The translations under genes and the position numbers were made by a program. This document shows, piece after piece, positions 63,406 through 64,000 of a stretch of 64,000 nucleotides of DNA (the first letter of the stretch is position 1; each line of letters opens with the position of its first letter). Where the stretch lies: positions 671,818 to 735,817 of the forward strand of contig DIBV01000017.1 in the NCBI GenBank assembly GCA_002415085.1. Direction: 5' to 3'. Under the pieces are notes generated by a model. The model was not told where the DNA came from, did no database searches, and worked only from the letters and a program-made list of their open reading frames with translations. The DNA comes from Arsukibacterium sp. UBA5043. Lineage in GTDB: Bacteria > Pseudomonadota > Gammaproteobacteria > Enterobacterales > Alteromonadaceae.

Positions 63406-64000
63406 TGGATAATTTTTACCTGGTACTGGCCTATCTGGTTATTGGCTTTATCTTACGCCGGCTGCCGGCAATGCCGGAAAATAGCGGTATTGTCCTGAAT
63501 ATCTACGTTTTATATGTGGCATTGCCGGCGCTTATTCTGAAAAACGTGCCATTGTTGCAGTTTTCGGCAGAACTCCTGATCCCGGCGCTAACGCCCTGGT
63601 TGTTGCTGTGCGCCGTGGTGGCGGCCGTACTGGCGCTAAGCAAACTATTTAACTGGACCCGCGAAGTTACCGGAGCCTTGTTAATTGTGTTGCCGCTGGG
63701 CAACACCTCATTTTTAGGCTTTCCGATGACCCAGGCCCTGTTTGGCAGCAGCGCCATGCCTTATGCCGTGGTGTATGATCAGGTAGGCTCTTTTATTGCT
63801 CTGGCGACCTACGTCACTATCATAGCGGCTATTTACAGCCCGCAAGTCAGTAAGCCCACAGCAAAAAGCATTGCCATTAAAATTATCTCATTTCCGTCTT
63901 TTATCGCGTTGGTCGCGGGCTTGCTGTTGGCTGATGTCAGCCTGCCGCCTCTGGCGGGAGCCTTAATTAATAACCTGGCGGCAACATTAGTACCGGTTGT
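63405..64000 (+). CDS. AEC family permease (partial, 3' end beyond window)
   Basis: The first 198 codons of a membrane protein of the auxin-efflux-carrier (AEC)/malonate permease type. Hydrophobic segments are about residues 5-25, 32-50, 58-78, 88-108, 118-145 and 160-198. A Pro-x-G-N-T-S-F-L-G-F-P segment near residue 97 is the typical family loop. Substrate not deducible. The ATG overlaps the GIY-YIG gene's stop (TAATG). Confidence 0.85.
   Translation, partial: MDNFYLVLAYLVIGFILRRLPAMPENSGIVLNIYVLYVALPALILKNVPLLQFSAELLIPALTPWLLLCAVVAAVLALSKLFNWTREVTGALLIVLPLGNTSFLGFPMTQALFGSSAMPYAVVYDQVGSFIALATYVTIIAAIYSPQVSKPTAKSIAIKIISFPSFIALVAGLLLADVSLPPLAGALINNLAATLVPV

Overview
This 64 kb window is chromosomal DNA from a gammaproteobacterium of the Alteromonadales/Chromatiaceae type (Rheinheimera or Alishewanella-like). 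That placement is an inference from protein character and gene order. The window combines E. coli-like operons with families common in marine and freshwater gammaproteobacteria (DUF3301, DUF3192, DUF2789, VF530, a PEP-CTERM-like tag). Coding density is high and there is no prophage, insertion sequence, CRISPR array or rRNA operon.

Layout. Positions 1-7000 (minus strand) hold rpsB, tsf, pyrH and frr, then uppS, cdsA, dxr and rseP (rseP cut by the left edge): translation, UMP kinase, ribosome recycling, isoprenoid/phospholipid/undecaprenyl synthesis and site-2 proteolysis. Divergent from rpsB come map, glnD and dapD. Positions 11.7-14.2 kb carry a small membrane protein, cysZ and an MgtC/DUF4010 membrane protein. 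Positions 14.2-27 kb are an expanded version of the E. coli yqcA-truC-yqcC-syd-queF-ppnN-xni neighbourhood, interrupted by small conserved unknowns, a GNAT enzyme, a diguanylate cyclase, two DUF3192 paralogues and an HDOD-like protein. An NAD-type isocitrate dehydrogenase and a VF530 protein follow.

Positions 28.4-36.3 kb are the most accessory part. They hold a 1072-residue secreted subtilase, a PEP-CTERM-like surface protein, a TPR protein, a serine hydrolase and a zinc-independent MDR oxidoreductase. The subtilase is preceded by a close match to a sigma-54 promoter with a possible upstream activator dyad. Positions 36.3-39.3 kb form a purine/nucleoside salvage operon (deoB-deoD-gpt-deaminase), followed by a lipoprotein prolyl oligopeptidase, two identical tRNA-Phe genes and a hybrid histidine kinase.

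Positions 45.2-51.4 kb (minus) are the hemA-prfA-prmC-[HD-GYP regulator]-sirB2-kdsA operon; divergent from it are lolB-ispE-prs-rplY-pth-ychF. Next come a tRNA-Met/Leu/Gln/Gln cluster, ubiF, a peroxiredoxin-like protein, the agmatine-to-putrescine pair aguB-aguA, a parvulin, rhlE, a GIY-YIG protein and the start of an AEC-family permease.

Most of the window is housekeeping, and I found no convincing undescribed multi-gene system. The best leads are the sigma-54-like control region of the subtilase/PEP-CTERM pair, an unexplained hairpin-flanked intergenic region around 20.7-21.1 kb, a two-copy dispersed intergenic repeat, and lineage-specific insertions of cyclic-di-GMP-type genes into conserved operons.
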